Shown: positions 1-7,282 of the stretch, one piece after another
How positions within the stretch are numbered: position 1 is the stretch's first letter
Layout: each line of letters starts with the position of its first letter
Source of the DNA: Nanobdellota archaeon
GTDB taxonomy: Archaea; Nanobdellota; Nanobdellia; SCGC-AAA011-G17; ARS1403
Length of the DNA stretch: 37,622 nt
NCBI GenBank assembly: GCA_002687825.1
Contig: NZBI01000012.1
Location: forward strand, 1 to 37,622
Reading direction: 5' to 3'
Made by a program: the position numbers and the translations under genes
The notes under the pieces: generated by a model
Told to the model about the DNA's origin: nothing
The model's database searches: none
The model's input: only the letters and a program-made list of their open reading frames with translations

Positions 1-33
1 ATTAGTGGTAAAATATAATAAAAAAAGAGGAAA

Positions 34-576
34 ATGAAACTTAGTCATCTTCTAATTGGTAGCTTTTTATTAGTCTCACTTCTATTTGGAATTACTGGAA
101 CTTATAATGTTTTAGTAGGTCCTTTAGGAGAGATAGAAACAGAAACTAAAGAGGTTTCTGGATTAATAGAGATTCAATCAAATTTATTAGAGCAAACAAA
201 TCTTTTTGATGAAATTACAACAAAAGCAAACACAGCAAGAACTGTAAAAGCTTCAGTAGATGCAGCAGCAGTAGCCGTAAAAGAAACGCAAAAAACAACA
301 CCTCCTGCACCAGTTACACAGCCCGAACCATCCCCACAACCCATAGAATTTGAAGAATCGACAGCCTCAGATGTAATAGAACCTCTAACTGGAAGTGTAA
401 TAGAAACCCCAGAATTTAACATAGTAAAAGAAAGGATTAATGGTTCTCTAGCAGGGTTAGTTATCTTAAATGTTTTAATAATAATAAGAGCTCAAATAAA
501 AAGAAAATTACATAGAAAAAAACACAAAAAAGAATTTATTTTAGTTCAAGACAAAGATCATTTCGGACACGAATAG
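34..576 (+). CDS. Hypothetical membrane-anchored protein with Pro-rich linker
   Basis: I do not recognise this 180-residue protein. The N-terminus (about residues 5-27) is hydrophobic and looks like a signal anchor. A low-complexity Ala/Thr/Pro/Glu linker follows at about 65-110, with repeated Pro-Glu and Pro-Gln. A second hydrophobic stretch lies at about 139-152, and the C-terminus is rich in Lys, Arg and His. The likely topology is two membrane segments with an outside linker and a basic cytoplasmic tail. The ATG is preceded by AGAGG, a plausible ribosome-binding site, and an AT-rich TATA-like stretch lies near position 12. The ABC exporter gene follows 36 nt downstream with its own TATA box. 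Function unknown. Confidence 0.6.
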   Translation: MKLSHLLIGSFLLVSLLFGITGTYNVLVGPLGEIETETKEVSGLIEIQSNLLEQTNLFDEITTKANTARTVKASVDAAAVAVKETQKTTPPAPVTQPEPSPQPIEFEESTASDVIEPLTGSVIETPEFNIVKERINGSLAGLVILNVLIIIRAQIKRKLHRKKHKKEFILVQDKDHFGHE

Positions 577-581
577 AAAAG

Positions 582-591
582 CTATATAAAT
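582..591 (+). promoter_or_regulatory. TATA box for the ABC exporter
   Basis: CTATATAAAT lies about 26 nt upstream of the ATG at 613. This is the spacing expected for a largely leaderless archaeal transcript. Confidence 0.6.
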
Positions 592-612
592 AGAACAAGG
601 AAAAAATAAAAA

Positions 613-2352
613 ATGAAAAAAAGAGAGCAACTTCTTCCAAGAGTTTTAAAAATTGTACCAGAAGTAAAACAAGGTTTATCTAGATCAATCATTATCACCA
701 CAATCTACGAAGCTGTAAAACTTATCCCAGTTATCTTAATTAAACTATTAGTAGATTCTGTAGTAGAAGCCTCGTCAACTTTATCTTTAGTTGGATGGAT
801 AATCGTTGGAATGTTCGGAGTTTATTTATTCTCTAACATTTTTGATCATTACAGCGATAAATGGGCTCACAAACAATTACTAACCTATGAAACCAATATT
901 CTAAAAAAAGCTCAAAAAAAACTATTAGAACTTCACATGGGCTATCATGAAAAACATAACACCGGACTACATGTCTCAAAAATAAATAGAGGAGCTTCAA
1001 AACTAACAGAATTAATTTGGTTTGTTTTCAACGAATTCATCCCAACAATAATACAATTAATCTTAACATCTATTTTACTACTTTACGAAGAATGGACAAT
1101 TGCAGTAGTTTTCTTTGTATTCAGTTCATTAATATTTATTATTATAAACAATACTGCAAAGAAAGTCCAGCCTTTAAGAAAAATTTACCTAAAAAAACAT
1201 GAAGAAGCTTTCGGAGAAATGTCTCAATCGTTACAAAATATAGGTACTGTTAAAGATTATGCCCAAGAAAATAAAGAATACAGAATTTATTCAAATTTAC
1301 TAACCCAATACAAAAATGCATCTGTAAAAAGAAACAATTATGAAATGAACAAAGTCTTCTTAAGAGATTTTATTATCAACTTAGGAAGGATCGTCACATT
1401 ATTATTAGCAAGTTTCTTTGTACTAAACGGAAAAGTTTCTCCAGGATCTTTAATCTTAATCTACACATTATATGAAAAAGCTTTCATCAGTGTATTCAGA
1501 TTAGGAAAAATTTACACTCATGTAGGAGACTCAATAGAATCCATACATAGATTATCTGATTTATTAGATAAAAGAGTATTAATCAAAGATAAAAAGGAAC
1601 CAGTAAGAGCAAAAAAACTAGAAGGAAAAATAGAATTTAGAAATGTAAGCTTTAGCTACACAAAAAAACTACAAATTTTAAGAAACATCAATTTAACAAT
1701 AGAACCCAAAAAAGTTATAGCTTTAGTTGGTAAATCTGGTGGAGGAAAATCTTCAATAATTAAATTATTAATGAGACAATACGATGTAACCTCCGGCGCA
1801 GTATTAGTAGATGGTGTTGACGTTAAAGATTATCATTCAGAAGATTTCAGAAAAAGAGTTGCTATAGTGTCCCAAAACGTAGAAATTTTTAACAGATCAT
1901 TAAAAGAAAACATAGCATTCTCAAAGCCAAAAGCATCTTTAGCTGAAATAAAAAGAGCAGCAAAATTAGCTCACGCTCACGAATTTATTAAAGAATTCCC
2001 ACAAAAATACAACACAATGGTTGGAAAAAATGGAGTTAAATTATCAGGAGGACAAAAACAAAGATTAAGCATAGCAAGAGCTTTACTGTCAAAACCAGAT
2101 ATTTTAATTTTTGATGAAGCTACATCATCTTTAGACTCAGCATCAGAAAGATTAATCCAAAAAGCAATATTCTCAATAGCAGGAAAAACAACCATGATCT
2201 TAATAGCCCATAGATTATCAACCATAGAACACGCAGATGAAATAATAGTCTTAGGGAAAAAGAAAATCTTAGAACAAGGAAACTACAGACAATTATTAAG
2301 AAAAAAAGGAATTTTTTATGAAATGGTATCTCTACAAAAGATGAGAGGATAA
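613..2352 (+). CDS. ABC exporter, fused membrane and ATPase domains
   Basis: This 579-residue protein is a half-size ABC exporter (MsbA/MDR-like) that would dimerise and use ATP to move a substrate out of the cell. The N-terminal half (about 20-310) holds several hydrophobic segments. The ATPase domain carries Walker A (GKSGGGKSS, from residue 373), the ABC signature LSGGQKQR (from 477), Walker B ILIFDEATSSLD (from 497) and a switch His in IAHRLST. Length and domain order are normal for the family. It stands alone behind its own TATA box. The substrate cannot be read from the sequence; lipid, peptide or drug export are all possible. Confidence 0.92.
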   Translation: MKKREQLLPRVLKIVPEVKQGLSRSIIITTIYEAVKLIPVILIKLLVDSVVEASSTLSLVGWIIVGMFGVYLFSNIFDHYSDKWAHKQLLTYETNILKKAQKKLLELHMGYHEKHNTGLHVSKINRGASKLTELIWFVFNEFIPTIIQLILTSILLLYEEWTIAVVFFVFSSLIFIIINNTAKKVQPLRKIYLKKHEEAFGEMSQSLQNIGTVKDYAQENKEYRIYSNLLTQYKNASVKRNNYEMNKVFLRDFIINLGRIVTLLLASFFVLNGKVSPGSLILIYTLYEKAFISVFRLGKIYTHVGDSIESIHRLSDLLDKRVLIKDKKEPVRAKKLEGKIEFRNVSFSYTKKLQILRNINLTIEPKKVIALVGKSGGGKSSIIKLLMRQYDVTSGAVLVDGVDVKDYHSEDFRKRVAIVSQNVEIFNRSLKENIAFSKPKASLAEIKRAAKLAHAHEFIKEFPQKYNTMVGKNGVKLSGGQKQRLSIARALLSKPDILIFDEATSSLDSASERLIQKAIFSIAGKTTMILIAHRLSTIEHADEIIVLGKKKILEQGNYRQLLRKKGIFYEMVSLQKMRG

Positions 2353-2365
2353 CTTTATATAAAAT
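2353..2365 (+). promoter_or_regulatory. TATA box for the acidic secreted protein
   Basis: An AT-only core, CTTTATATAAAAT, is centred about 25 nt before the ATG at 2384. Confidence 0.55.
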
Positions 2366-2383
2366 AAAACTTTAACAATTCTA

Positions 2384-4324
2384 ATGAAAAAATTATTAAT
2401 TTTCATTATTTTTTTCTTATTACCATTAGCTTTCGCTCAAGATGGAACTACGGATGACATAACTCACAACAATGAAGAATTTAAAGATGATTTTGACGCA
2501 AATACAGATGATCGACATGAAGAGAATTTCGATGAGCCTTTAGACGATAACCCTGAAGAAGATTTCTTTGAAGAAGACTCTCACCAAGACGATTTAGATG
2601 ATCATAATGACGAATTTTTCGACGATAACCCTGAAGATTTTATAGATGACTCCCATGAAGATTTTGATGATGCATTTCCAGTATTCCAAGATGATTTACC
2701 TATAGAGTGTGAAGGTTTAACAGATGATGAATGTAAAGCAAAATTTGATAGTGAAGAGTTTAGATTTGAAGACGAAAACTCAGAATTTAGAGAAGAATTC
2801 AGACTAGAAGATGGAGAAATCGAACATAGAGAAGAATTTAAAGACGAATTCGGAGAAGAGGAAACAAGAACCGAATTTAAAGATGATGGATTTAGAGAAG
2901 AACATAGAGAAGAATTTGAACTTCCAGATAATTGCCATTTAGAAGAATCTGAATTTGGAAGTTTTGTGAAATGCGAAGAAGAAAAAGATTTCGAATTAGA
3001 TGAATTAGAAAGAAAATGTAATGAACATGGCGGAAATTTCCACGTAGGAGAATTCGGCCCAGAGTGTATTTTCGAAGAACAAAAACAAGGATTTTTCCAA
3101 GAGTCTCAATGTAATGATGATTCTATTTTAAGAGAAGACGCAAATAGATGTCAACAAGATGGTGGTAAGCCTGAAAAATTCATAGATGATAATAACTGTC
3201 CATTTGTAAGCTGTAATTATGAAGAATTCGATAGAAAAAGAGAAGAGCGCTTTGAGAAAATAGAAGATTCCAAAGAAAGATTTTTCAGAGAGTGTGAAGC
3301 TAAAAACGGAAGACCAACTATCTTAAGAGGAGAGCCTCACTGTTTCACCCCAGAAGAAAAAGTTAGAATCAAAGAAGATCTAAAACCTTTAGAACCTACA
3401 GATTTATTAAAAATCGCTTTAAAATTAGAAAACATAGTTAGATCTTTAACTTTAGTAGAAGATAATTTTGTAGAACTTCAAAAATTCTATGAAGACAGAG
3501 ATGACAATGAAAAAGCTGCTAGTTTCGAAAGAGCAATCTCAAAAATAGAAGGCGCAAAAGATAGATTAGATGAAATAAGGAATGATATAGCAGATAAGGC
3601 TGGAGATATAACAGAACAAGATAGAATTAATGTTCTAAGAGATATACAACATGTCAAAAACATAATGCAAGATATAGCTATTGAAATTCTAACAGGTGGA
3701 AAATCCTCAAGATTAGAAAAAAGAGGAGGAGATGATTTCGAAAAGGAAGAAGATGATTTTATGGAAACTATAAGAAACTGTGAAGATTTCACTCAAGATA
3801 ACACTTTTAATTTCAGTCCTGATCCAGAATTCGATGTTAAAATCTATGGAGAAGATGGAAACTGTGTAATGACAATAAATTCAGAAATGACAGGAACAAT
3901 AGTTTACACAATGCCTCCTAAAGTTTATCAATTCTTCAGAGGTCCAGAACAATTGTTTGATGATAGTGTAGAATGTTCTCCAAACGATGGTTGTAAAAGA
4001 ATGAGACAAATGATGGAAGAAGATATGAGAGAAGACGATAGGGATGATGATAGAAGAGGAAATGATGACTTTAATGATAGAAGTGGTCCAGACAGAGGAG
4101 GCTCAAGCGCAGGCCCAATCCCAAGACATTGCGATGATAACAATTTATCTCCTTCAGAATGTTATGAATGGACAATAGAAAACATAGGTACTCCAAACTT
4201 CTGTAGAGATATGTCAGATGATGAATGTAGAACTTTAACTATTGAAGGCTGGGAAAGAGATTTAAACGAGAGAGTGGAATTAGATGAAGCTTTTGAAAGA
4301 GAATTTGAGGAGGAAGAACTATGA
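2384..4324 (+). CDS. Very acidic secreted Cys-containing protein
   Basis: This 646-residue protein begins with a clear signal peptide (MKKLLIFIIFFLLPLAFA, residues 1-18, then AQD). Residues 20-110 are almost a pure Asp/Glu/His/Asn/Phe low-complexity tract. Residues 110-330 alternate acidic FREEF/FKDE-type repeats with scattered Cys. A helical, probably coiled-coil segment lies at about 340-450, followed by further acidic and Cys-containing segments. Dense carboxylates would bind divalent cations, and the Cys residues probably form disulfides outside the cell. I recognise no enzymatic domain. The stop codon overlaps the next start (ATGA), so it is translationally coupled to a small acidic membrane protein. 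A surface or matrix role is an inference. Confidence 0.75.
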   Translation: MKKLLIFIIFFLLPLAFAQDGTTDDITHNNEEFKDDFDANTDDRHEENFDEPLDDNPEEDFFEEDSHQDDLDDHNDEFFDDNPEDFIDDSHEDFDDAFPVFQDDLPIECEGLTDDECKAKFDSEEFRFEDENSEFREEFRLEDGEIEHREEFKDEFGEEETRTEFKDDGFREEHREEFELPDNCHLEESEFGSFVKCEEEKDFELDELERKCNEHGGNFHVGEFGPECIFEEQKQGFFQESQCNDDSILREDANRCQQDGGKPEKFIDDNNCPFVSCNYEEFDRKREERFEKIEDSKERFFRECEAKNGRPTILRGEPHCFTPEEKVRIKEDLKPLEPTDLLKIALKLENIVRSLTLVEDNFVELQKFYEDRDDNEKAASFERAISKIEGAKDRLDEIRNDIADKAGDITEQDRINVLRDIQHVKNIMQDIAIEILTGGKSSRLEKRGGDDFEKEEDDFMETIRNCEDFTQDNTFNFSPDPEFDVKIYGEDGNCVMTINSEMTGTIVYTMPPKVYQFFRGPEQLFDDSVECSPNDGCKRMRQMMEEDMREDDRDDDRRGNDDFNDRSGPDRGGSSAGPIPRHCDDNNLSPSECYEWTIENIGTPNFCRDMSDDECRTLTIEGWERDLNERVELDEAFEREFEEEEL

Positions 4325-4518
4325 AATGGTTAATAATATTTTTAATTATAATTTTAGCAGTAGTTGGATACATGTATTTTGGTGGAGACTCAGATAGTGA
4401 ATCTACAGCAGAAGAAGTAGAAACTGTAGAAGAAGCGAATGAAGCCGTAGAAGATGTTTCAATTAACCTAGACGAATTATCTGATGCTTTAGACTCAATT
4501 AGTGACGATCTAAATTAA
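4321..4518 (+). CDS. Small acidic membrane-anchored protein
   Basis: This protein has 65 residues: an N-terminal hydrophobic anchor (about 3-20) followed by a Glu/Asp/Ser/Val-rich outside segment. The ATG overlaps the TGA of the acidic secreted protein by 4 nt (ATGA), indicating one transcript and coupled translation. The shared acidic composition suggests the two act together at the cell surface. No family recognised. Confidence 0.65.
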   Translation: MKWLIIFLIIILAVVGYMYFGGDSDSESTAEEVETVEEANEAVEDVSINLDELSDALDSISDDLN

Positions 4519-4520
4519 CA

Positions 4521-4532
4521 ATATTTATAAAT
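4521..4532 (+). promoter_or_regulatory. TATA box of tRNA-Gly
   Basis: ATATTTATAAAT ends 26 nt before the first base of the tRNA, the usual archaeal TATA-to-start spacing. Confidence 0.6.
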
Positions 4533-4579
4533 TGAATTTTCTTTTAATTTCTTAAGTGCGTCAGTAGTATAGTGGTTAG

Positions 4580-4599
4580 ACATACAAAATATGGACCAA
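4580..4599 (+). other. tRNA-Gly intron 1, D stem (22/23)
   Basis: The 20-nt intron lies between bases 22 and 23. The central helix is GGTT in the exon with GACC in the intron (one U-G pair). The 5' bulge is AGA, the inner hairpin is CATA/TATG with loop CAAAA, and the 3' bulge is AAT. A cut one base earlier would also give a workable D stem, but this register alone gives 3-nt bulges. Confidence 0.8.
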
Positions 4600-4614
4600 T
4601 ATGTCGGCCTTCCA

Positions 4615-4629
4615 TTCTTCGGAGAAGGG
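4615..4629 (+). other. tRNA-Gly intron 2, canonical 37/38
   Basis: The 15-nt intron follows anticodon-loop base A37. The outer helix is GGC/GCC, the central helix CTTC/GAAG, the 5' bulge CAT and the 3' bulge GGA. The inner hairpin TC-TTCG-GA carries a UUCG tetraloop. This is a textbook BHB. Confidence 0.92.
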
Positions 4630-4644
4630 AGCCGAGGACCTGGG

Positions 4645-4671
4645 AAGTTAAGTTTTAACTTAATTCAGGAT
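4645..4671 (+). other. tRNA-Gly intron 3, T arm (53/54)
   Basis: The 27-nt intron lies between the 5' T stem and the T loop. The central helix is CCTG/CAGG and the inner helix AGTTAAG/CTTAATT is 7 bp with one G-U pair. The 5' bulge is GGA and the 3' bulge is ATT. Removal restores CTGGG-TTCAAAT-CCCAG exactly. Confidence 0.9.
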
Positions 4672-4672
4672 T

Positions 4673-5446
4673 TCAAATCCCAGCTGGCGCATTTAATTTT
4701 ACTAAATTTCTTGGTTTTATTATTTTGAAAAAATTATCCCTCTCAGCCTTTCGCAAAGAGATATGGTACATTCCGACTCTATTTCCTCTCTTGTCATCAT
4801 AAAATGAAAATCTAAACTCCTTAAAGCACAAATCTTCCAAAAATTCTCTAGTTTGTTCCATTATTTTTTTAGAAGCAGAGGAAAAAACCATTTTTTTGTT
4901 GGAGATATGTCCATCACTATCTATAAACCCTCTCAAAAAACCAATCTTGAAATTTCTAGGGTATTTATTTTTTCTTAGAAACACAGTTCTGGATTTTTTA
5001 TTAATCCCTATAGAATTTCTGGAAATCCCCCATCCAACATACCTTAGAATAAATTCAAATAATTGTTTAGAAGTATATCTAACAATTAGAACATTCTTAG
5101 TTCTATACAACATCGGTTTTTTATTGAATTTTTTAGCAAATAGTTTAACAATTTCATCTACAAATCTTTTTTCACTATAATTAAAGTAAAAGCGAGTAGT
5201 ATATGAATAAGTTTTAGCATCAAGAAAAGTATAGCCATCTCCAACAAACAAACCCATTAATTCACCAATGAACGATTCCTCACAACCTATTTCCAAATCT
5301 TTATATTTTTTACCGAATTCTCTCTTATAATAATAGTATAATGTAGATTTACCTAATTTAGTAAGTTTGCTAATGTAATTAAGGCTCTTTCCATCTTTCA
5401 TTAAATTTAGAATAAATTTCTTCTCATTTTCACTTAACCTTCCCAT
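4673..5446 (-). CDS. LAGLIDADG homing endonuclease, free-standing
   Basis: The 257-residue protein has both LAGLIDADG helices in one chain: ELMGLFVGDG at about 62-71 and FLRGFIDSDG at about 170-179. The acidic residues (Asp in VGDG and in DSDG) would coordinate the catalytic metals for double-strand DNA cleavage. An N-terminal helix-turn-helix-like segment (about 5-45) could help DNA recognition. The last codons and stop lie antisense to the T arm and acceptor of tRNA-Gly, a 19-nt overlap. A TATA element lies about 25 nt upstream of the ATG. The likely target is an intron-less or intron-poor copy of the neighbouring tRNA gene, which is inference. A transcriptional regulator derived from an endonuclease is the alternative. 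Confidence 0.85.
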   Translation of the reverse strand: MGRLSENEKKFILNLMKDGKSLNYISKLTKLGKSTLYYYYKREFGKKYKDLEIGCEESFIGELMGLFVGDGYTFLDAKTYSYTTRFYFNYSEKRFVDEIVKLFAKKFNKKPMLYRTKNVLIVRYTSKQLFEFILRYVGWGISRNSIGINKKSRTVFLRKNKYPRNFKIGFLRGFIDSDGHISNKKMVFSSASKKIMEQTREFLEDLCFKEFRFSFYDDKRGNRVGMYHISLRKAERDNFFKIIKPRNLVKLNAPAGI

Positions 5447-5466
5447 ACATCAAATAAAGCCTTTTT

Positions 5467-5476
5467 AATTTATAAG
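5467..5476 (-). promoter_or_regulatory. TATA box of the LAGLIDADG gene
   Basis: Read on the minus strand this is CTTATAAATT, about 25 nt upstream of the ATG at 5446. It sits directly next to the three 9-bp repeats. Confidence 0.55.
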
Positions 5477-5487
5477 CCTCACGGGGG

Positions 5488-5514
5488 TATGTCGACTGTG
5501 TCGAGTATGTCGAA
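5488..5514. repeat. Three tandem 9-bp repeats, TRTGTCGAN
   Basis: The units are TATGTCGAC, TGTGTCGAG and TATGTCGAA, head to tail with no spacer. They lie between the divergent promoters of the endonuclease and PIG-L genes, just upstream of the endonuclease TATA box. The block is more GC-rich than its surroundings. An imperfect GAATG...CATTC inverted repeat (5512-5528) overlaps its end. The arrangement suggests a protein-binding site. Confidence 0.75.
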
Positions 5515-5534
5515 TGAAATTCCCATTCAAAAAC

Positions 5535-5544
5535 CTTAAATAAA
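5535..5544 (+). promoter_or_regulatory. TATA box of the PIG-L/glycosyltransferase operon
   Basis: CTTAAATAAA lies about 25 nt before the ATG at 5565. Confidence 0.5.
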
Positions 5545-5564
5545 CAATAATATACTTTCTAAAC

Positions 5565-6197
5565 ATGTCAAAAAACATCTTAGTTGTATGCGCACATCCT
5601 GATGACAGCGAGATAGGAATGGGCGGTTCTATGCTCAAATACATACACGAAAACAAGCCAATAGTACAAATTATCTTCTCTAAAGGGGAAAAATCTCACC
5701 CACACTTAAAATCCTCAATAATAGCGAAAACAAGAAAAAGAGAGTCAAAAAAAGTAGCAAAAGAAATAGGAATTAAAGAAACAATTTACTTTGATCTAGC
5801 AGATACAAAATTAAGCACAAAAATTACTAATAAAACTAAAGAAAGACTAAGAAATATTATCCAAAAATACAAACCTCAAAAAATTTTCACATTACCATCT
5901 AAAGACACTCATCCAGACCATAGAGCAGTTAACAAAGCTGTTTTAGAGGTCGTAGACTCATTAAAAACAAAATACCCAGTTTACACTTTCCAAGTATGGA
6001 ATATCTTCCCAGAAAATAGACCTATTCTAAAAGTAGATATCTCAGATTATTTTAATGAAAAAATAAGAATAATGAAACAGCACAAATCCCAATGGTTTTC
6101 AATTTACTTACAATTAATTCCAGTTTTTTTAAGAGCTAAATTAAGTGGAATCCAACACAATTGCAAATACGCTGAAATATTTTACAAGGCAAGATGA
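5565..6197 (+). CDS. PIG-L/LmbE family N-deacetylase
   Basis: This 210-residue protein belongs to the zinc-dependent PIG-L/LmbE fold, which removes acetyl groups from N-acetylglucosamine-type sugars or related amides. The N-terminal AHPDD motif (residues 11-15) supplies two metal ligands and the general base Asp. The later HPDH motif (about 124-127) supplies the third ligand. Length is normal. The stop overlaps the next start by 4 nt (ATGA), coupling it to a glycosyltransferase. The pair probably makes or modifies an amino-sugar glycan or glycolipid; the actual acceptor is unknown. Confidence 0.85.
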   Translation: MSKNILVVCAHPDDSEIGMGGSMLKYIHENKPIVQIIFSKGEKSHPHLKSSIIAKTRKRESKKVAKEIGIKETIYFDLADTKLSTKITNKTKERLRNIIQKYKPQKIFTLPSKDTHPDHRAVNKAVLEVVDSLKTKYPVYTFQVWNIFPENRPILKVDISDYFNEKIRIMKQHKSQWFSIYLQLIPVFLRAKLSGIQHNCKYAEIFYKAR

Positions 6198-7282
6198 AAA
6201 AACACTCACAAAAGAAAGTCTTAGCAATAATAACAGGAATAGGCTACGGCCATTCAATACGACAAATCCCAATATTAGAAAAATTAAAATCAAAAGGGTA
6301 CGATATCATAGTTGCAGGTTATGCAAATTCGCATGAATATTTCCAACACAAATTCGAAACTTTAGAAATATATGGTCCAAAATTCCCAGAAAGAAAATTT
6401 AATTTCTCTCCATTCCAAGTTTTTCTTAAAAATTTAACACTACCAATAAAACAATTAATTAATATGTTCAAACTAAAAAAAGTAGTTAGAATCTTCCAAC
6501 CAGATATTATTTTAACAGATTTCGAACCCATTGCATTTTCAATAGCAAAAGACAAACCTCATTTCCTAATTTTCAATTTTGATCCAGAATTGTATAAAGA
6601 ATACTTAAAAGACAGAAAAAAACCCTTCAAACTCCAATACCAATATATTAAGTCAATTTACAAAAAAGCTTCTAAATTAAATTCTCAAATAATAGTTCCA
6701 TCCATCTCTAACAGAAAATCAACAGAAAAAATACACTACGTCAACCCAATCATAAGAGAAATCCCAAAAAAAGCAACAGTCTTAGACAAATACAAAGACC
6801 CAATCTTAGTTTCTTTAGGAGGTTCTTATTTTGGTTCAGAAATTCTAGATCGTTTACTACACATATTACCAAAATTTGAAAATGATTTTATTATTTCAAG
6901 CTACAAAACAATCGGAAAACAACAAAAAAACTTACATTTTATTCCATTCAAAGAAAACTTCCTAGATTATATTAAATCTTCAAAAGGTGTAATCTGTTTC
7001 GGAGGCCATAACACTATCTCAGAAGCTGCAGTTTTAAAAAAACCAGTTTTAGTCTTCCCAGTTCCTAATTATATAGAACAAACTCTAAACGCATATGAAG
7101 CTGAAAAAAACGATTTTGGAATTTCAAAAATACTAAAGCACCCTTTAGACGATAAAGAAATATTTTCAGTAGTTAATGAGTTCTTATCAAGTTTAAGTTC
7201 AATTGAAAAAAATTTACAAAAGTCAAATGTTGAAGATAACGGCGCAGACCAAGCTGTCCAAATTATTATAAATAACTCTTAA
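6194..7282 (+). CDS. Glycosyltransferase, GT28/MurG-like (GT-B fold)
   Basis: The 362-residue protein resembles archaeal GT28-like transferases. It has a Gly-rich N-terminal loop (IITGIGYGHSIRQIPI, about 12-27), a linker, and a C-terminal nucleotide-sugar half with LVSLGGS (about 204-210). The donor-binding signature KGVICFGGHNTISEAAVLKKPVLVFPV lies at about 263-290 (GGHNTISEA is the core). It would transfer a sugar from a nucleotide donor at the inner face of the membrane. It is translationally coupled to the PIG-L deacetylase and its 3' end overlaps the convergent gene by 17 nt. Confidence 0.85.
   Translation: MKKHSQKKVLAIITGIGYGHSIRQIPILEKLKSKGYDIIVAGYANSHEYFQHKFETLEIYGPKFPERKFNFSPFQVFLKNLTLPIKQLINMFKLKKVVRIFQPDIILTDFEPIAFSIAKDKPHFLIFNFDPELYKEYLKDRKKPFKLQYQYIKSIYKKASKLNSQIIVPSISNRKSTEKIHYVNPIIREIPKKATVLDKYKDPILVSLGGSYFGSEILDRLLHILPKFENDFIISSYKTIGKQQKNLHFIPFKENFLDYIKSSKGVICFGGHNTISEAAVLKKPVLVFPVPNYIEQTLNAYEAEKNDFGISKILKHPLDDKEIFSVVNEFLSSLSSIEKNLQKSNVEDNGADQAVQIIINNS

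Larger units (their letters stand above)
4558..4691 (+). tRNA. tRNA-Gly(UCC) with three introns
   Basis: The 134-nt gene reduces to a 72-nt cloverleaf after removing 20-, 15- and 27-nt introns. Acceptor GCGTCAG pairs with CTGGCGC (one U-G). The D stem GTAT/GTAT forms only across intron 1. Anticodon stem TCGGC/GCCGA encloses loop C-T-TCC-A-A with anticodon UCC at 4611-4613. T stem CTGGG/CCCAG holds the standard loop TTCAAAT only after intron 3 is removed. Discriminator A is at 4691 and no CCA is encoded. Each intron folds as a BHB with 3-nt bulges and a 4-bp central helix, cleaved after the second base of each bulge. The last 19 nt overlap, in antisense, the 3' end of the LAGLIDADG gene. Confidence 0.93.

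Noticed and set aside
2384-4324. Acidic protein as evidence for a halophile
   Set aside because: Ribosomal and most other proteins in the window are basic and Lys-rich, so the acidity is specific to this protein.
4673-5446. Gene at the tRNA 3' end as a tyrosine-recombinase integrase with an att site
   Set aside because: The protein has LAGLIDADG motifs, not recombinase motifs, and no second copy of the tRNA 3' end was seen nearby.
5488-5514. Short tandem repeats considered as a CRISPR remnant
   Set aside because: The 9-bp units have no spacers and no cas genes are nearby.
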